NCBI RefSeq assembly: GCF_017377395.1
Contig: NZ_CP061800.1
Coordinates: forward strand, 4,237,633-4,301,632
DNA from: Desulfonema magnum
Lineage (GTDB): Bacteria; Desulfobacterota; Desulfobacteria; Desulfobacterales; 4be13
Length of the DNA: 64,000 bases
Reading direction: 5' to 3'
Part shown: positions 18,216 through 50,449 of the stretch, piece after piece
Numbering within the stretch: the stretch's first letter is position 1
Layout: each line of letters begins with the position of its first letter
Position numbers and translations under genes: made by a program
The notes under the pieces: model-generated
Told to the model about the DNA's origin: nothing
What the model saw: the letters and a program-made list of their open reading frames with translations, nothing else
Databases searched by the model: none

Positions 18216-19082
18216 TTATGTAGCGACAACAACCTTGTTACGCCCCATCTGCTTACCCCGGTAAAGGGCCCTGTCAGCAGTTTCTACCAAATCAGACTCA
18301 TCATCCCTCATGGAGGCCACCCCGAAGCTGGCGGTGATATGTCCCACTTGCGGAAAATGATGTCTTTCGATTCTCTGACGAAGGCTTTCAGCTAATATAT
18401 TAGCCCCTTTCATATCTGTTTCCGGAAGCAGAATTGCCATTTCCTCTCCTCCCCATCGTGCAGGCAGATCAGCATCCCGGGTATCTTCCCGTAAGAACCT
18501 TGCGACCTCCTGGAGAACCATATCACCGGCTTTATGCCCAAAGGTATCGTTGACTTTCTTAAAGTGGTCCAGGTCAATGAGAATCAGTGAAAACGAGTGA
18601 TTGTACCGCCTGAATTTCGCTTTTTCCTGTTGTAGAAAGGCATCAAAGACTCGCCGGTTGTAAAGCCGGGTGAGTGAATCAAAGGTGGCATCCAGCTTTT
18701 CTTTCATCAGACGGACTCCCCTTCGGACACGCGCCAGCAGTATCGTGGGATTAAACGGTTTCGCCACATAATCATCCGCGCCGATATCCAGCCCCGCGAC
18801 CTCATCTTCCGCACTGTTTTTCGCGGTAAGCATAATCACATAAATGAAATTATATTTATAATTACTCTTAAGTCGCCGACACACTTCCAGACCGTCCATC
18901 TTGGGCATCATCAGGTCCAGCAGAATCAAATCTGGAAGCCACTCGAAAACCTTTTGAATCGCGGCCTCTCCGTCCTCTGCCATAGTCACGGCGTATTCTT
19001 CTTTGGAGAGAATCCGCCGCAGAACATTACAGATATTCTTGCTGTCATCCACAACCAAAATTTTGGGCTTGTTTTTCATCAT
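18216..19082 (-). CDS. Response regulator diguanylate cyclase (REC–GGDEF)
   Basis: A 288-residue protein starting at ATG 19082 with GAGGAG upstream. The receiver domain is residues 7–120: VVDDS acidic pocket, Asp 56 in LILLDLMMP, MLTAKN and AKPFNP. The GGDEF domain is about 135–288 (FDSLTRLYNRR, DLDHFKKVNDT, WGGEEM active site). The GGEEM form is compatible with catalysis, and RDAD five residues before it is an intact inhibitory c-di-GMP site. It should convert two GTP to cyclic-di-GMP when phosphorylated. It is the third gene of a minus-strand series after the giant protein gene and a histidine kinase, its probable phospho-donor. That partnership is inferred from position. Confidence 0.93.
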   Translation of the reverse strand: MMKNKPKILVVDDSKNICNVLRRILSKEEYAVTMAEDGEAAIQKVFEWLPDLILLDLMMPKMDGLEVCRRLKSNYKYNFIYVIMLTAKNSAEDEVAGLDIGADDYVAKPFNPTILLARVRRGVRLMKEKLDATFDSLTRLYNRRVFDAFLQQEKAKFRRYNHSFSLILIDLDHFKKVNDTFGHKAGDMVLQEVARFLREDTRDADLPARWGGEEMAILLPETDMKGANILAESLRQRIERHHFPQVGHITASFGVASMRDDESDLVETADRALYRGKQMGRNKVVVAT

Positions 19083-19303
19083 GATTCTCTGTCTCCTCAC
19101 TCCTTAACGATTAAAGATTTTTTTGAAACAAGAATTCGGAGGCTATGGCCGCCGTCCCATCTGAGTCCGAGAGCAAGTTATCCCACCCCTCACTCACTGG
19201 CTGTAATTCGGGGAAAAACACCCAAAACAGTTCAATACATTGTTTTCGTAAAAGGAGAACCAGAGGAATGTCTGAGTATGTCCAAAAATGAGACCCTCTC
19301 ATC

Positions 19304-21067
19304 TTATCCCTCCTTGGCTAAAGGAATCATAAATTTGAAGACGGTCCCTTCATTCAATTTGCTTTCCACTGAGATTTCACCGCCATGCAATTCAACAAGG
19401 CGTCTGGTTATGGCCAGTCCCAGACCGGTCCCCGAGGCATTACGTGTTGAAGAACTGTCAACCTGTCGAAAAACATCGAAAATATGCGGCAGGTCTTCGT
19501 CACACATCCCGCAGCCTGTGTCTCGGACGTTAAAACACGCCATGTTTTGGTATGGAAACGCCCGGACAGTAATACTGCCTTTATCCGTAAATTTGACCGC
19601 GTTGCCAAGCAAATTGAGAAGTATCTGCTTCATTCGCACCGGATCAGCTTTGATTCTCATATTTTCAGTTTGTGTTTCAATAACAAGTCCTTTTTGGCTG
19701 GCCAGCGGTTTTATGGTTGCAGCGGCTTCTTCTATGATCAGCGGAACAGAGAGGTTTTCCGAATTTAGCTGCATCTTATCTGCCTCGATTTTGGAGATAT
19801 CCAGAAGATCATTAATGAGTGTGAGCAAATGCTGGCCGTCTTCTTCAATATCCCGGGCGATTTCAGCAATCTCTTCAGACTCCGGCATATTCTTAGAATC
19901 CGTCAGCAGCGGCGTATTTCCCAATATTACTGTGAGAGGGGTTCGTAATTCATGGCTGATGACATTGATAAACTCGGATTTGATGCGGTTGGACGCCTCA
20001 GCCGCCTCCTTGGCCGCGATGAGCGACATTTCCGCGTCTTTTCGGTTTGTAATATCGGTCAGCACACCGACAAACATCCGCTTGTTACCAATGGACATTT
20101 CATTGACAGCAAGCTCCAGAGGAAAAGATGATCCGTCTTTGCGCCTTCCTTCAATCTCACGACCAATACCAATAACCTTTTTTTCGCCTGTTCGCAAATA
20201 GTTCTGAATGTACTTGTCATGATTGCTGTGATATGGTTCAGGCATCAGGATGCTGATATTATGGTCAATAACCTCCTCGGCCGAATAGCCGAAAATTCTT
20301 TCCGCAGCCGGGTTAAAATCTTGTATAATTCCTTTCTCATCAATGGTGACGATGCCGCTGGCAAGCATCACCAGAATGGTACGATTTTTTATTTCGCTTT
20401 CTCGCAGTGATTCCTCGGCCCTTAATCGCTTCTGATCCCATCGGAATGCCTGGGTGATATTGCCGCAAGTGGTAAGAAAAGGCTGTAAAAATCGAATAAG
20501 ATTCTCATCATAGCCCCCGGGACGGTTCGCAATACCGACAATGCCAACAAATTCTTTGCCTGAAAAAAAAGGAAGCCCTAAAAATGAGTTCAGAGACGGA
20601 TGTCCCCCGGGCCGTCCTCCGGATCGGGGATCATTGTCAGGATCGTTTGATATGACCGGTCTGGCTGTGGTCAGCACGGCCCCGAAGAGTGTTTTCAGAT
20701 TGCGAAACTCCAGATCGGCAGGCACATTTTCTTTGTAAAATCTTCTGGTCTCCTCGTTCTCGGAAATATTGCTAATAGCGTGCATCTTGAGATAAACCGA
20801 ATCCGCAGGATCATACAACACTTCGCCAATAAATCCATATTCACTGTCAGTAATAAAAAGAAGATTCTCAAGAAGTTTGCCAAAAAGTTCAGAAGGTTTT
20901 GTATTGGTAATAAATTCGCACTGGGCTTTTGTTATGGCCTGAAGAAGCCTGTTGGTCAATTCCGGCGACCTTTCGCACGCTTCGGCGCAGTCCTCCTCAT
21001 ACTCGATATATGGTTCTTTATCTGATTTGGGGACGGTGAAATTACCGTCAGTAATTTGGCCGCTCAT
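19304..21067 (-). CDS. GAF–PAS sensor histidine kinase
   Basis: A 587-residue soluble kinase. The ATG at 21067 is supported by AAGGAG eight bases upstream; the longer frame upstream has no such site. Order of domains: GAF (about 45–200, with FLGLPFFSGKEFVGIVGIAN), PAS (about 210–330, with GIVTIDEKGIIQDFNPAAE), HisKA (ISHELRTPLT, His about 372) and HATPase (LLNLLGNAVKFTDKG, RDTGCGM, GTGLGLAITRR). No transmembrane segment and no receiver, so it should be a cytoplasmic sensor that phosphorylates a separate regulator, most simply the REC–GGDEF protein encoded 221 bp downstream. The gene starts 74 bp after the end of the giant gene on the same strand, suggesting co-transcription or at least co-regulation. 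Confidence 0.9.
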   Translation of the reverse strand: MSGQITDGNFTVPKSDKEPYIEYEEDCAEACERSPELTNRLLQAITKAQCEFITNTKPSELFGKLLENLLFITDSEYGFIGEVLYDPADSVYLKMHAISNISENEETRRFYKENVPADLEFRNLKTLFGAVLTTARPVISNDPDNDPRSGGRPGGHPSLNSFLGLPFFSGKEFVGIVGIANRPGGYDENLIRFLQPFLTTCGNITQAFRWDQKRLRAEESLRESEIKNRTILVMLASGIVTIDEKGIIQDFNPAAERIFGYSAEEVIDHNISILMPEPYHSNHDKYIQNYLRTGEKKVIGIGREIEGRRKDGSSFPLELAVNEMSIGNKRMFVGVLTDITNRKDAEMSLIAAKEAAEASNRIKSEFINVISHELRTPLTVILGNTPLLTDSKNMPESEEIAEIARDIEEDGQHLLTLINDLLDISKIEADKMQLNSENLSVPLIIEEAAATIKPLASQKGLVIETQTENMRIKADPVRMKQILLNLLGNAVKFTDKGSITVRAFPYQNMACFNVRDTGCGMCDEDLPHIFDVFRQVDSSSTRNASGTGLGLAITRRLVELHGGEISVESKLNEGTVFKFMIPLAKEG

Positions 21068-21141
21068 ATTCAGGTTTCTCCTTGTTCCCCTCTTCGCAGT
21101 TCTTTCTCTCAAAGGAACAAAAAGGGGAAAAAGGGTTCTTC

Positions 21142-44018
<22,877 letters not shown>

Positions 44019-44355
44019 GTGGTTCTAATCATATCGGAAAAATATCTTTGTCAGCAATGCTACAAAGATGCCGTCCCTACGGGACTTGAAAAAAACACGG
44101 GGGCATATCTCTGCTACAAAGATGCCGTCCCTACAGGACTTGGAGAAACACGGAGGAATATCTCCGCAAAAACGCCGTGCATAGGTGTGGGAGGGGACTC
44201 TGCGGAACTCGGAAACACTTGCTACTCGTTTTCAGGCGGTATTTATGCGAATCATCGGCTGTACAGTGACACATGAGGCAGAGCCTGGGAACAAGATTTT
44301 CCTCGTTTTTGAGAATGCGAGTTGGTGGATATCCGGTGACAATACATCAGATAAG
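44019..44355. repeat. Two direct copies of a CCGTCCCTACGGG repeat
   Basis: GCTACAAAGATGCCGTCCCT occurs at 44059 and 44113, each followed by ACGGGACTT or ACAGGACTT. Inverted copies (AGTCCCGTAGGAACGGC, AGTCCTGTGGGGACGGC) lie at about 45300–45375 beyond the reductase gene, and direct copies again near 45545 and 45600. The repeat core is itself palindromic (GTCCCTACGGGAC). The reductase gene is therefore flanked by oppositely oriented copies. Confidence 0.65.
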
Positions 44356-44411
44356 AAATCACAAGTCACAAATCACAAATTACAAATCACAAATCACAAA
44401 TCACAAATCAC
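44356..44411 (+). repeat. Heptanucleotide tandem repeat (AAATCAC)x8 directly before a ribosome binding site
   Basis: Eight 7-bp units, six exactly AAATCAC and two with a single change (AAGTCAC, AAATTAC), end directly against AGGAG, the Shine–Dalgarno sequence of the reductase gene at 44423. Copy-number slippage would change the spacing between promoter or leader elements and the ribosome binding site without touching the coding frame. Confidence 0.9.
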
Positions 44412-44422
44412 AGGAGATATTT

Positions 44423-45259
44423 ATGAAAAAAATTCTTGGTATTATCGCTTCTCCCCGAAACCTTGGGAACAGCGAAATGATGGTTAAAGAGATAAGCAGC
44501 CACATTCCCCTTGCCCATGAACTGAACCTGCTGAGACTTTCCGATTTTAACATCCGGCACTGCACAGGATGTTATCAATGCCTGTTCAAAAAGGAAGGAT
44601 GTGTCTTAGATGATGATCTTCATATCATACAGAATGCAATTCTGGATGCTGATGCGCTCATTGTGGCTGCCCCTGCCTACTTCCTTGGCGCAAATGCCGC
44701 TCTGAAACTCCTTTTGGACAGGGGGCTCAGTTTCCTGAACCATGTTGAAAAATTATGGGGCAAACCTGCTGTGGGAATCGCTGTGGCAGGTATTGAAGGC
44801 AAAGAGGGCAGCACACTTTTAGGAATAGAAAGCTTTCTGAAACTGACAATGACAGAAGTGAAAAAAACTGCAATCGCTTATGGTGCGCTCCCGGGAGAAG
44901 TATTTTTTAATGAACAAAACAAAAAAACGGCCGCGGAATTAGGCGAATCGCTTTTTGCCCCCGCACCTGAGAAAAAAGCGTATGCCTGTCCTTTATGTGG
45001 CGGAGATACGTTCCGTTTTCTCGGAGATAACAAAGTAAAATGTATGTTGTGCAGCAATTCCGGGACAATGCGCATGGAATCAGGCTCGCCTGTGTTTGAA
45101 ATAAACAAAGGTGAACATGAACTGTTTTTAACCAAAGAGGAAACCATACAACACGGTGAATGGCTCCAAAAAATGAAAGGGCGGTTTAAAGAGCAGAAGA
45201 GCAGATTAAAAGAGATAAGCATGGCGTATAAAGAAGGGGGAAACTGGATTAAGCCCTGA
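44423..45259 (+). CDS. Flavodoxin-like NAD(P)H-dependent FMN reductase with C-terminal zinc ribbon
   Basis: A 278-residue protein; the ATG at 44423 has AGGAGATATTT upstream, and longer upstream frames run through simple repeats and are rejected. The N-terminal 170 residues are a flavodoxin-like fold of the iron–sulfur flavoprotein/NADPH-dependent FMN reductase type (IIASPRNLGNSEMMV, CTGCYQCLFKKEGCVLDDD, VAAPAYFLGANAALKLLLDR). The CxxCxxxxxxC cluster after the first strands is typical of ISF-type proteins. A zinc ribbon follows (CPLCGG…CMLCS, about residues 194–217), then a charged helical tail. It is expected to bind FMN and shuttle electrons or reduce quinone- or metal-type substrates in the cytoplasm; substrate unknown. 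Confidence 0.82.
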   Translation: MKKILGIIASPRNLGNSEMMVKEISSHIPLAHELNLLRLSDFNIRHCTGCYQCLFKKEGCVLDDDLHIIQNAILDADALIVAAPAYFLGANAALKLLLDRGLSFLNHVEKLWGKPAVGIAVAGIEGKEGSTLLGIESFLKLTMTEVKKTAIAYGALPGEVFFNEQNKKTAAELGESLFAPAPEKKAYACPLCGGDTFRFLGDNKVKCMLCSNSGTMRMESGSPVFEINKGEHELFLTKEETIQHGEWLQKMKGRFKEQKSRLKEISMAYKEGGNWIKP

Positions 45260-45655
45260 AAGGATCGCTAAGAAGCATAAGAGAAGTCCGTCCCTCTACT
45301 GAGTCCCGTAGGAACGGCATTTTTGTAGTAATGATATGCTCCGTGTTTCTGAGTCCTGTGGGGACGGCATTTTTTATGGTAATGATCTGTGTACAGGACA
45401 ACAAAAGAAACCCGGCTTTTTCCGGCACGAGGAAATCATTCTGTCCGAGAAAAAAGCCGGGTTTCTTCCCCTGTTCAACTTTTTCTCCTGTACACAGGGC
45501 AATGAAATTCCCCGTATTTTTGAGTCCTGTTTTACAGCCCGGATATGCCGTCCCTACGGGATTCAGGAGAGGGGCGGACTCTCTTATGCTATAAATATGC
45601 GGTCCCTACGGGACTTTTCATTTTCGACCACGCTATTTTAAAGAGGATACATATC
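45260..45655. other. Intergenic region of nested palindromes
   Basis: No gene. It contains inverted CCGTCCCTACGGG repeats (about 45300–45375), then a large palindrome (about 45385–45500) with arms CTGTGTACAGG/CCTGTACACAG and an inner stem GAAACCCGGCTTTT/AAAAGCCGGGTTTC, then direct repeat copies near 45545 and 45600. The J-domain gene's start signal lies at the right edge. Confidence 0.6.
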
Positions 45656-46462
45656 ATGGAAAAGGATTATTACCAGATTTTAGGGGTGGGGCAGAATGCT
45701 GAGACAAAGGAAATAAAAGAAGCCTATCGTCAAATGGCTTTTAAATACCATCCGGATCGAAATACGGAAAATCCGGACGCGGCTGAAAAAATGAAAGCCG
45801 TGAACGAAGCTTATGCAGTGCTTTCTGACCCGTCAAAAAAAAGAGAATATGATTCACTCAGACAGCAGTTCGGTAATTCCGCCTACAATCAGTTCAGAAA
45901 AACCTATTCTGATCAGGATATTTTCAGTGGTTCGGATATTAATCAAATTTTCGAGGAAATGGCAAAAGCCTTTGGTCTCCGAGGGTTTGATGATATTTTT
46001 AAGGAATTTTACGGCCAGGGATATCGGACAACCTTTGAATTTAAAAGTACGGGCCTTTTCAGCGGCGATTTTATCTTTTCCGGGAATTTTGGTAAAAAAG
46101 AAAACAAATCTGCGGAACAACCTCCCAAAATCAGCTACCTTAACAAGCTTTCCCGATTTGTTATAGAAAAAGTTACTGGTGTCGAACTTCCTGAGAACGG
46201 GGCCGATCTGACCGATATGATTCTCTTATCCCCTCAGCAGGCTCAGGAAGGAGGGCCTTACGCATACTTTCATAAGAAAAAGTCCAAAAAGCTGGTGGTG
46301 AAAATCCCCCCGGGTATCAGGGAAGGGCAACATATCCGCCTCTCCGGAATGGGAGAAGATGGGAAAGGCGGAGGAAATCCGGGAGATTTGTATCTGAAAG
46401 TTCAGATCAGAAAGCCTTTTATTCAGAAAGTACAGGATTTCATCTTTGGGCCTCACAAATAA
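45656..46462 (+). CDS. J-domain co-chaperone (DnaJ-like, zinc finger absent)
   Basis: A 268-residue protein; the ATG at 45656 follows AGAGGAT, and upstream in-frame codons fall in repeat DNA. Residues 4–68 form a complete J domain with the HPD tripeptide at 32–34 (YHPDRN). A phenylalanine/glycine-containing middle (about 75–165) follows, and residues 215–268 match the last beta-sandwich of DnaJ/CbpA C-terminal domains (VVKIPPGIREGQHIRLSGMG, GGNPGDLYLKVQI). The four-cysteine zinc finger and the first C-terminal subdomain are missing, so it is a CbpA-like or shortened variant. It should stimulate DnaK ATPase activity, with an unknown client. No dnaK or grpE is nearby. Confidence 0.87.
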   Translation: MEKDYYQILGVGQNAETKEIKEAYRQMAFKYHPDRNTENPDAAEKMKAVNEAYAVLSDPSKKREYDSLRQQFGNSAYNQFRKTYSDQDIFSGSDINQIFEEMAKAFGLRGFDDIFKEFYGQGYRTTFEFKSTGLFSGDFIFSGNFGKKENKSAEQPPKISYLNKLSRFVIEKVTGVELPENGADLTDMILLSPQQAQEGGPYAYFHKKKSKKLVVKIPPGIREGQHIRLSGMGEDGKGGGNPGDLYLKVQIRKPFIQKVQDFIFGPHK

Positions 46463-46859
46463 CAAAGTGTCAGACGTTTCGATGTCAGAGATAGAGCTGA
46501 CGAATTATTTTTATAGCTAGTTTTATTATGTAAAATATTATAAAATATGGTTATAAGAGACCAATATCACAGATTAAAATATTTGTGCAATCCTCCCGAG
46601 CGTGCGAATTTAAGATTCGGACGCTTTTATTTTGCCTAAATAATTTGAACAATAAAAACAGAATTTTAATAATTAAAAACCGATTCCGAACTAAAAATTC
46701 GACATTATTTTTCGCTTTTAATGAGACAGCAAAGTGTAAGATATTACGATATAAGGGTGTAACAGTATTATTATAAATCATCAGATTTTTATGCCCTGTG
46801 AAGCTGCGGAATCTGACAGGTCATATTACTTCTAACTTATTTTTCAGGAGGAAATACGA
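46463..46859. other. AT-rich intergenic region
   Basis: No gene, repeat array or convincing terminator seen. It contains the leader and ribosome binding site (AGGAGGAAATACGA) of the following gene. Confidence 0.5.
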
Positions 46860-49526
46860 ATGACTGACAAAAAAGATAAATTATTACAAGGCGTATTCAA
46901 TAAATCTTTGCCTTATCTGTTTCTTATTTTTTGGCGCGTGTGGCTTGTAATCCTATTCGCGGCAGGGGTTACAGGGGGCATATCTGCTTCACCTGCCTAT
47001 GCGTTGCTTATTGAAAATGTCTCGCCTTCGCCAAATACCCTTAAAGTGAGTACCAGTGCCAACATTGTTGTGAGCTTTAACAAAGATATTTCACCCGCGA
47101 CAGTTGACGGCAAATTGTTTATAAACGGTTCAGTTTCCGGCTCACACCAGACCACTGCCAAACCCTCAGGCAAAAAGGTTACTTTCGATCCTGTTACCAA
47201 TTTTGTTATTGGTGAAATGGTGACAGTGACATTGACAACAGGTATAAAAAGCACGGCCGGTGATTCCCCGGAATCCGCCAAGACATGGCAATTTTTCACG
47301 ACTGGCTCCCAAAATACAAATCCCTATTTTTTTGACAGCAGTCAAAGCCTGAATTCATCCGGTGGCGTGGCTTTCGGAGATGTTGACAATGACGAAGATA
47401 TCGACGTTGTGCTTGCAAATACCGGAACGACCAGGGTATGGTTAAATAATAATGAGGGAATATTTGCTGACAGCGGCCAGAATTTGGACGCAGGCGCTGA
47501 CGTCGTTCTCGGAGATGTTGACGGTGACGGTGATCTCGATGCCGTGCTTGCAGCGAGTCCGAACACAAAAATATGGCTGAATAATGAAGGAATATTCACA
47601 GACAGCGAGCAGACCCTGGGGCCGGGCATCCGTGTGGTTCTCGGAGATATTGACGGCGACGGCGATCCCGATGCTGTCATTGCAAATTCGAGTGAAGACA
47701 GCACGGTGTGGAAAAACAACGGAGGAAGCTTTACTGACAGCGGGCAGACACTGGCTTCGGTCAGTGACATAGCCCTGGGTGATGTGGATGATGACGGTGA
47801 TCTTGATGCGGTGGTTGTAAATTCAGCCGGAGGCAGCACAGTCTGGATGAATCAGGGCGGAATATTTAGCGAGAGCGATGAAAACCTCGGTTCAGGCTCG
47901 GGAGTGGCTCTCGGCGATTTTGACGGGGACGGCGATCCTGATATTTTTGTGGCAAACAGCAGTGTCAGCAAAGTATGGTTAAATGACGGAGGAACCTTTG
48001 CAGACTCTGATCAGAGCCTGGGGTCATGCACTGATGTGGCACTGGGAGACCTTGACGGAGACGGATATCTTGATGCCGTGTCAGCGGGAAGTTCCGCCAC
48101 CGTTTGGATAAACAATGGGGAAGGAATTTTTACCAAAATTGAAAACAGCAAAAGACCAAGCGAATCAGGCTCCGGGGCGGCAGTGGGAGATATTAGCGGT
48201 GACGGTCTTCTCGATATTATCCTAGCGAATTCGAGTTCTGCCAGAGTGTGGCTGAACAACACGCCTCCGAAAATTAAAGAAGGTGGAAACACCACAGAAG
48301 CCATGGAGGAAAACGGTCCTCCGATTATTGTGACGCTTAACGCCAGTGATTCTGATGGCAGCGCGCTGAGTTGGCAGATTATCACCTCTCCCCGGCATGG
48401 TACGGTCAGCGGGGGCGGTGCAGGTTCATCTGTTTCCGTGACCTATGACTCGGATACGGATTACACGGGAAATGATACGTTTGTGGTTCAGGTCAGTGAC
48501 GGTCTTGACACCGCTGAAATTACTGTTACGGTGAATATCGGAACCATTCCGCCCGTGATTGAGCCGGATGAGGACTCTGTCAGCGTTGTGATGGATGAAG
48601 ACAGTTTTCCCCAGGAATTCAGCCTGGAACTGAGAGCCAGCACACCCAGAAAGCCCGGGGACATGATGACTTGGAGTATTATCACAGTTCCCAGACATGG
48701 AACAGCCAGCATCATTGGTGGCAATACCGACAATCCTGTGAGTTTTGATTACAAGCCGGACGAAAATTTTGATAAAACAGACAGCTTTGTGGTTCAGGTT
48801 ACAAATTCCAAGGGCGAAACCGACACGATCACTGTTTATGCTGATATTACGTCTTATAATGACTCGCCTAAGATTACCGGGCAGAAGATTCTGAAAACTG
48901 AGGAGAAAAGACCCCTGTCCATCGAATTGTATGATCTGATGGTAACGGATCCGGACAGCTTTTTTCCAGGCGATTTTACCCTGACGGTTCAGGACGGGGA
49001 AAATTATACCCGTTCAGGCAACACCATAACCCCTGTTGACGGCTTTGTTGACGATATTCTCTATGTGCCGGTGATCGTCAATGACAGCAAACTTGACAGC
49101 AATGTATTTGATCTCGAAGTTGATGTTCGTCCCTTTGGCGAACTCACGGCCGAGGAAAATGGAGATATAGATGGTAACGATAAAATTGAGATCAAAGATG
49201 CACTCCTGGCACTTTGGATTATGACGGAAACAGATCCAAATGACCCTGCCCTTGATCCTGATCTGAATTTGGATGCTGATATCAACGGAGATGGCAGAAT
49301 CGGCTTAGAGGAGATCATCTTTATTTTAAATTCGCTTCGTCCCGGAGACATTAATGGGAGCGGACGAGTTGATGTGAAAGATGCTGTCCTGGCGCTTCAG
49401 ATCCTGACAGGAACGGCCCCGGGTGATGTTTCTGTCAATCTGAACGCGGATGTCAACGGAGATGACAAGATCAGCATACAAGACGTTATTTTTATATTAA
49501 AATTAATAGGGATGTCAGATTCATGA
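46860..49526 (+). CDS. Secreted FG-GAP/VCBS repeat protein with Ig-like domains and dockerin-like C-terminus
   Basis: An 888-residue exported protein. The signal sequence is unusually long (positive start, hydrophobic 19–37, cleavage probably after SPAYA near 48). A Big_5/SbsA-type Ig-like domain covers about 50–150 (VSPSPNTLKVSTSANIVVSF). Seven VCBS/FG-GAP repeats follow (about 155–470), each carrying a GDVDGDGDLDAV-type calcium loop and a TxVWLNN strand, so a partial or full beta-propeller is expected. Two or three cadherin-like Ig domains follow (ITSPRHGTVSGG, DTFVVQVSDG). The last 125 residues contain paired EF-hand/dockerin I-like repeats (DIDGNDKIEIKDALLAL, DINGSGRVDVKDAVLAL). Likely a calcium-dependent surface or matrix protein. 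The dockerin may bind a cohesin partner, but none is encoded here. Confidence 0.88.
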   Translation: MTDKKDKLLQGVFNKSLPYLFLIFWRVWLVILFAAGVTGGISASPAYALLIENVSPSPNTLKVSTSANIVVSFNKDISPATVDGKLFINGSVSGSHQTTAKPSGKKVTFDPVTNFVIGEMVTVTLTTGIKSTAGDSPESAKTWQFFTTGSQNTNPYFFDSSQSLNSSGGVAFGDVDNDEDIDVVLANTGTTRVWLNNNEGIFADSGQNLDAGADVVLGDVDGDGDLDAVLAASPNTKIWLNNEGIFTDSEQTLGPGIRVVLGDIDGDGDPDAVIANSSEDSTVWKNNGGSFTDSGQTLASVSDIALGDVDDDGDLDAVVVNSAGGSTVWMNQGGIFSESDENLGSGSGVALGDFDGDGDPDIFVANSSVSKVWLNDGGTFADSDQSLGSCTDVALGDLDGDGYLDAVSAGSSATVWINNGEGIFTKIENSKRPSESGSGAAVGDISGDGLLDIILANSSSARVWLNNTPPKIKEGGNTTEAMEENGPPIIVTLNASDSDGSALSWQIITSPRHGTVSGGGAGSSVSVTYDSDTDYTGNDTFVVQVSDGLDTAEITVTVNIGTIPPVIEPDEDSVSVVMDEDSFPQEFSLELRASTPRKPGDMMTWSIITVPRHGTASIIGGNTDNPVSFDYKPDENFDKTDSFVVQVTNSKGETDTITVYADITSYNDSPKITGQKILKTEEKRPLSIELYDLMVTDPDSFFPGDFTLTVQDGENYTRSGNTITPVDGFVDDILYVPVIVNDSKLDSNVFDLEVDVRPFGELTAEENGDIDGNDKIEIKDALLALWIMTETDPNDPALDPDLNLDADINGDGRIGLEEIIFILNSLRPGDINGSGRVDVKDAVLALQILTGTAPGDVSVNLNADVNGDDKISIQDVIFILKLIGMSDS

Positions 49527-49549
49527 ACATCCGTTGTCACAGCTTTCTA

Positions 49550-49830
49550 ATTATAACGGATTTGGGGGAGAACATAACTTTCTGAAATTATCAGATCAGA
49601 ACATGCTGTTCTCTCCGAATGTCATTCCGGGAAAAACTGGTGCGTTGTTCGATTTGCAATGCCACGAAGGCACAAAAACACGAAGTCTCACAAAGGCTCT
49701 CTGTGTCTCCCTGTCTTTGCGGCGGCATTCTCTTTCCGGTTAAAAAAAAAGCCGCACACGGTCCGGCTTTCTGAGAATGTCACGGTTTTCCCCGGAATGG
49801 TGTGGCCTCCCCTGAATCCATTATAATCAG
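49550..49830. repeat. MITE-like element, family GATTATAACGGA, copy 2
   Basis: Left end ATTATAACGGATTTGGGGGA at 49550, right end inverted (TCCCCTGAATCCATTATAAT) to about 49830. The interior differs from the other two copies and has its own nested arms (CATTCCGGGAAAAACTG against CACGGTTTTCCCCGGAATG) and an AAAGCCG/CGGCTTT hairpin. It starts 23 bp after the stop of the FG-GAP gene and ends 15 bp before the 54-bp repeat array. Confidence 0.75.
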
Positions 49831-49844
49831 CAGTTTTTTTTTCA

Positions 49845-50449
49845 AGCCCACGAATTTTTTCCGGAGTGCAAAAATAGAGCGAAGCGGTTTTTTGCATAAG
49901 CCCACGAATTTTTTCCGGAGTGCAAAAATAGAGCGAAGCGGTTTTTTGCATAAGCTCACGAATTTTTTCCGGAGTGCAAAAATAGAGCGAAGCGGTTTTT
50001 TGCATAAGCTCACGAATTTTTTCCGGAGTGCAAAAACAGAGCGAAGCGGTTTTTTGCATAAGCTCACGAATTTTTTCCGGAGTGCAAAAACAAAGCGAAG
50101 CGGTTTTTTGCATAAGCTCACGAATTTTTTCCGGAGTGCAAAAACAGAGCGAAGCGGTTTTTTGCATAAGCCCACGAATTTTTTCCGGAGTGCAAAAAAC
50201 AGAGCGAAGCGGTTTTTTGCATAAGATCACGAATTTTTTCCGGAGTGCAAAAAACAGAGCGAAGCGGTTTTTTGCATAAGCCCACGAATTTTTTCCGGAG
50301 TGCAAAAAACAGAGCGAAGCGGTTTTTTGCATAAGCCCACGAATTTTTTCCGGAGTGCAAAAATAGAGCGAAGCGGTTTTTTGCATAAGCCCACGAATTT
50401 TTTCCGGAGTGCAAAAACAGAGCGAAGCGGTTTTTTGCATAAGCTCACA
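49845..50449. repeat. Tandem array of ~11 copies of a 54–55-bp unit
   Basis: CCGGAGTGCAAAAA recurs at 49861, 49915, 49969, 50023 and so on, every 54 bp; three or so units have an extra A and are 55 bp. Each unit holds TTTTCCGGAGTGCAAAAA, then TAGAGCGAAGCGG or CAGAGCGAAGCGG, then TTTTTTGCATAAG, so TGCAAAAA…TTTTTTGCA forms a hairpin closed over a GAGCGAAGCGG loop. The same core, in both orientations, builds the array at 57.6–58.5 kb, and its TCCGGAGTGC half is shared with the 90-bp array at 13.7 kb. Confidence 0.93.

Noticed and set aside
18954-20201. 415-codon plus-strand frame opposite the two signalling genes
   Set aside because: The minus-strand frames carry complete REC–GGDEF and histidine kinase motifs; the plus-strand translation matches nothing and has no start signal.
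44019-44487. Short frames and an upstream extension of the reductase gene
   Set aside because: They run through CCGTCCCTACGGG repeats and the AAATCAC heptamers. The ATG at 44423 has a good ribosome binding site and fits the family N-terminus.
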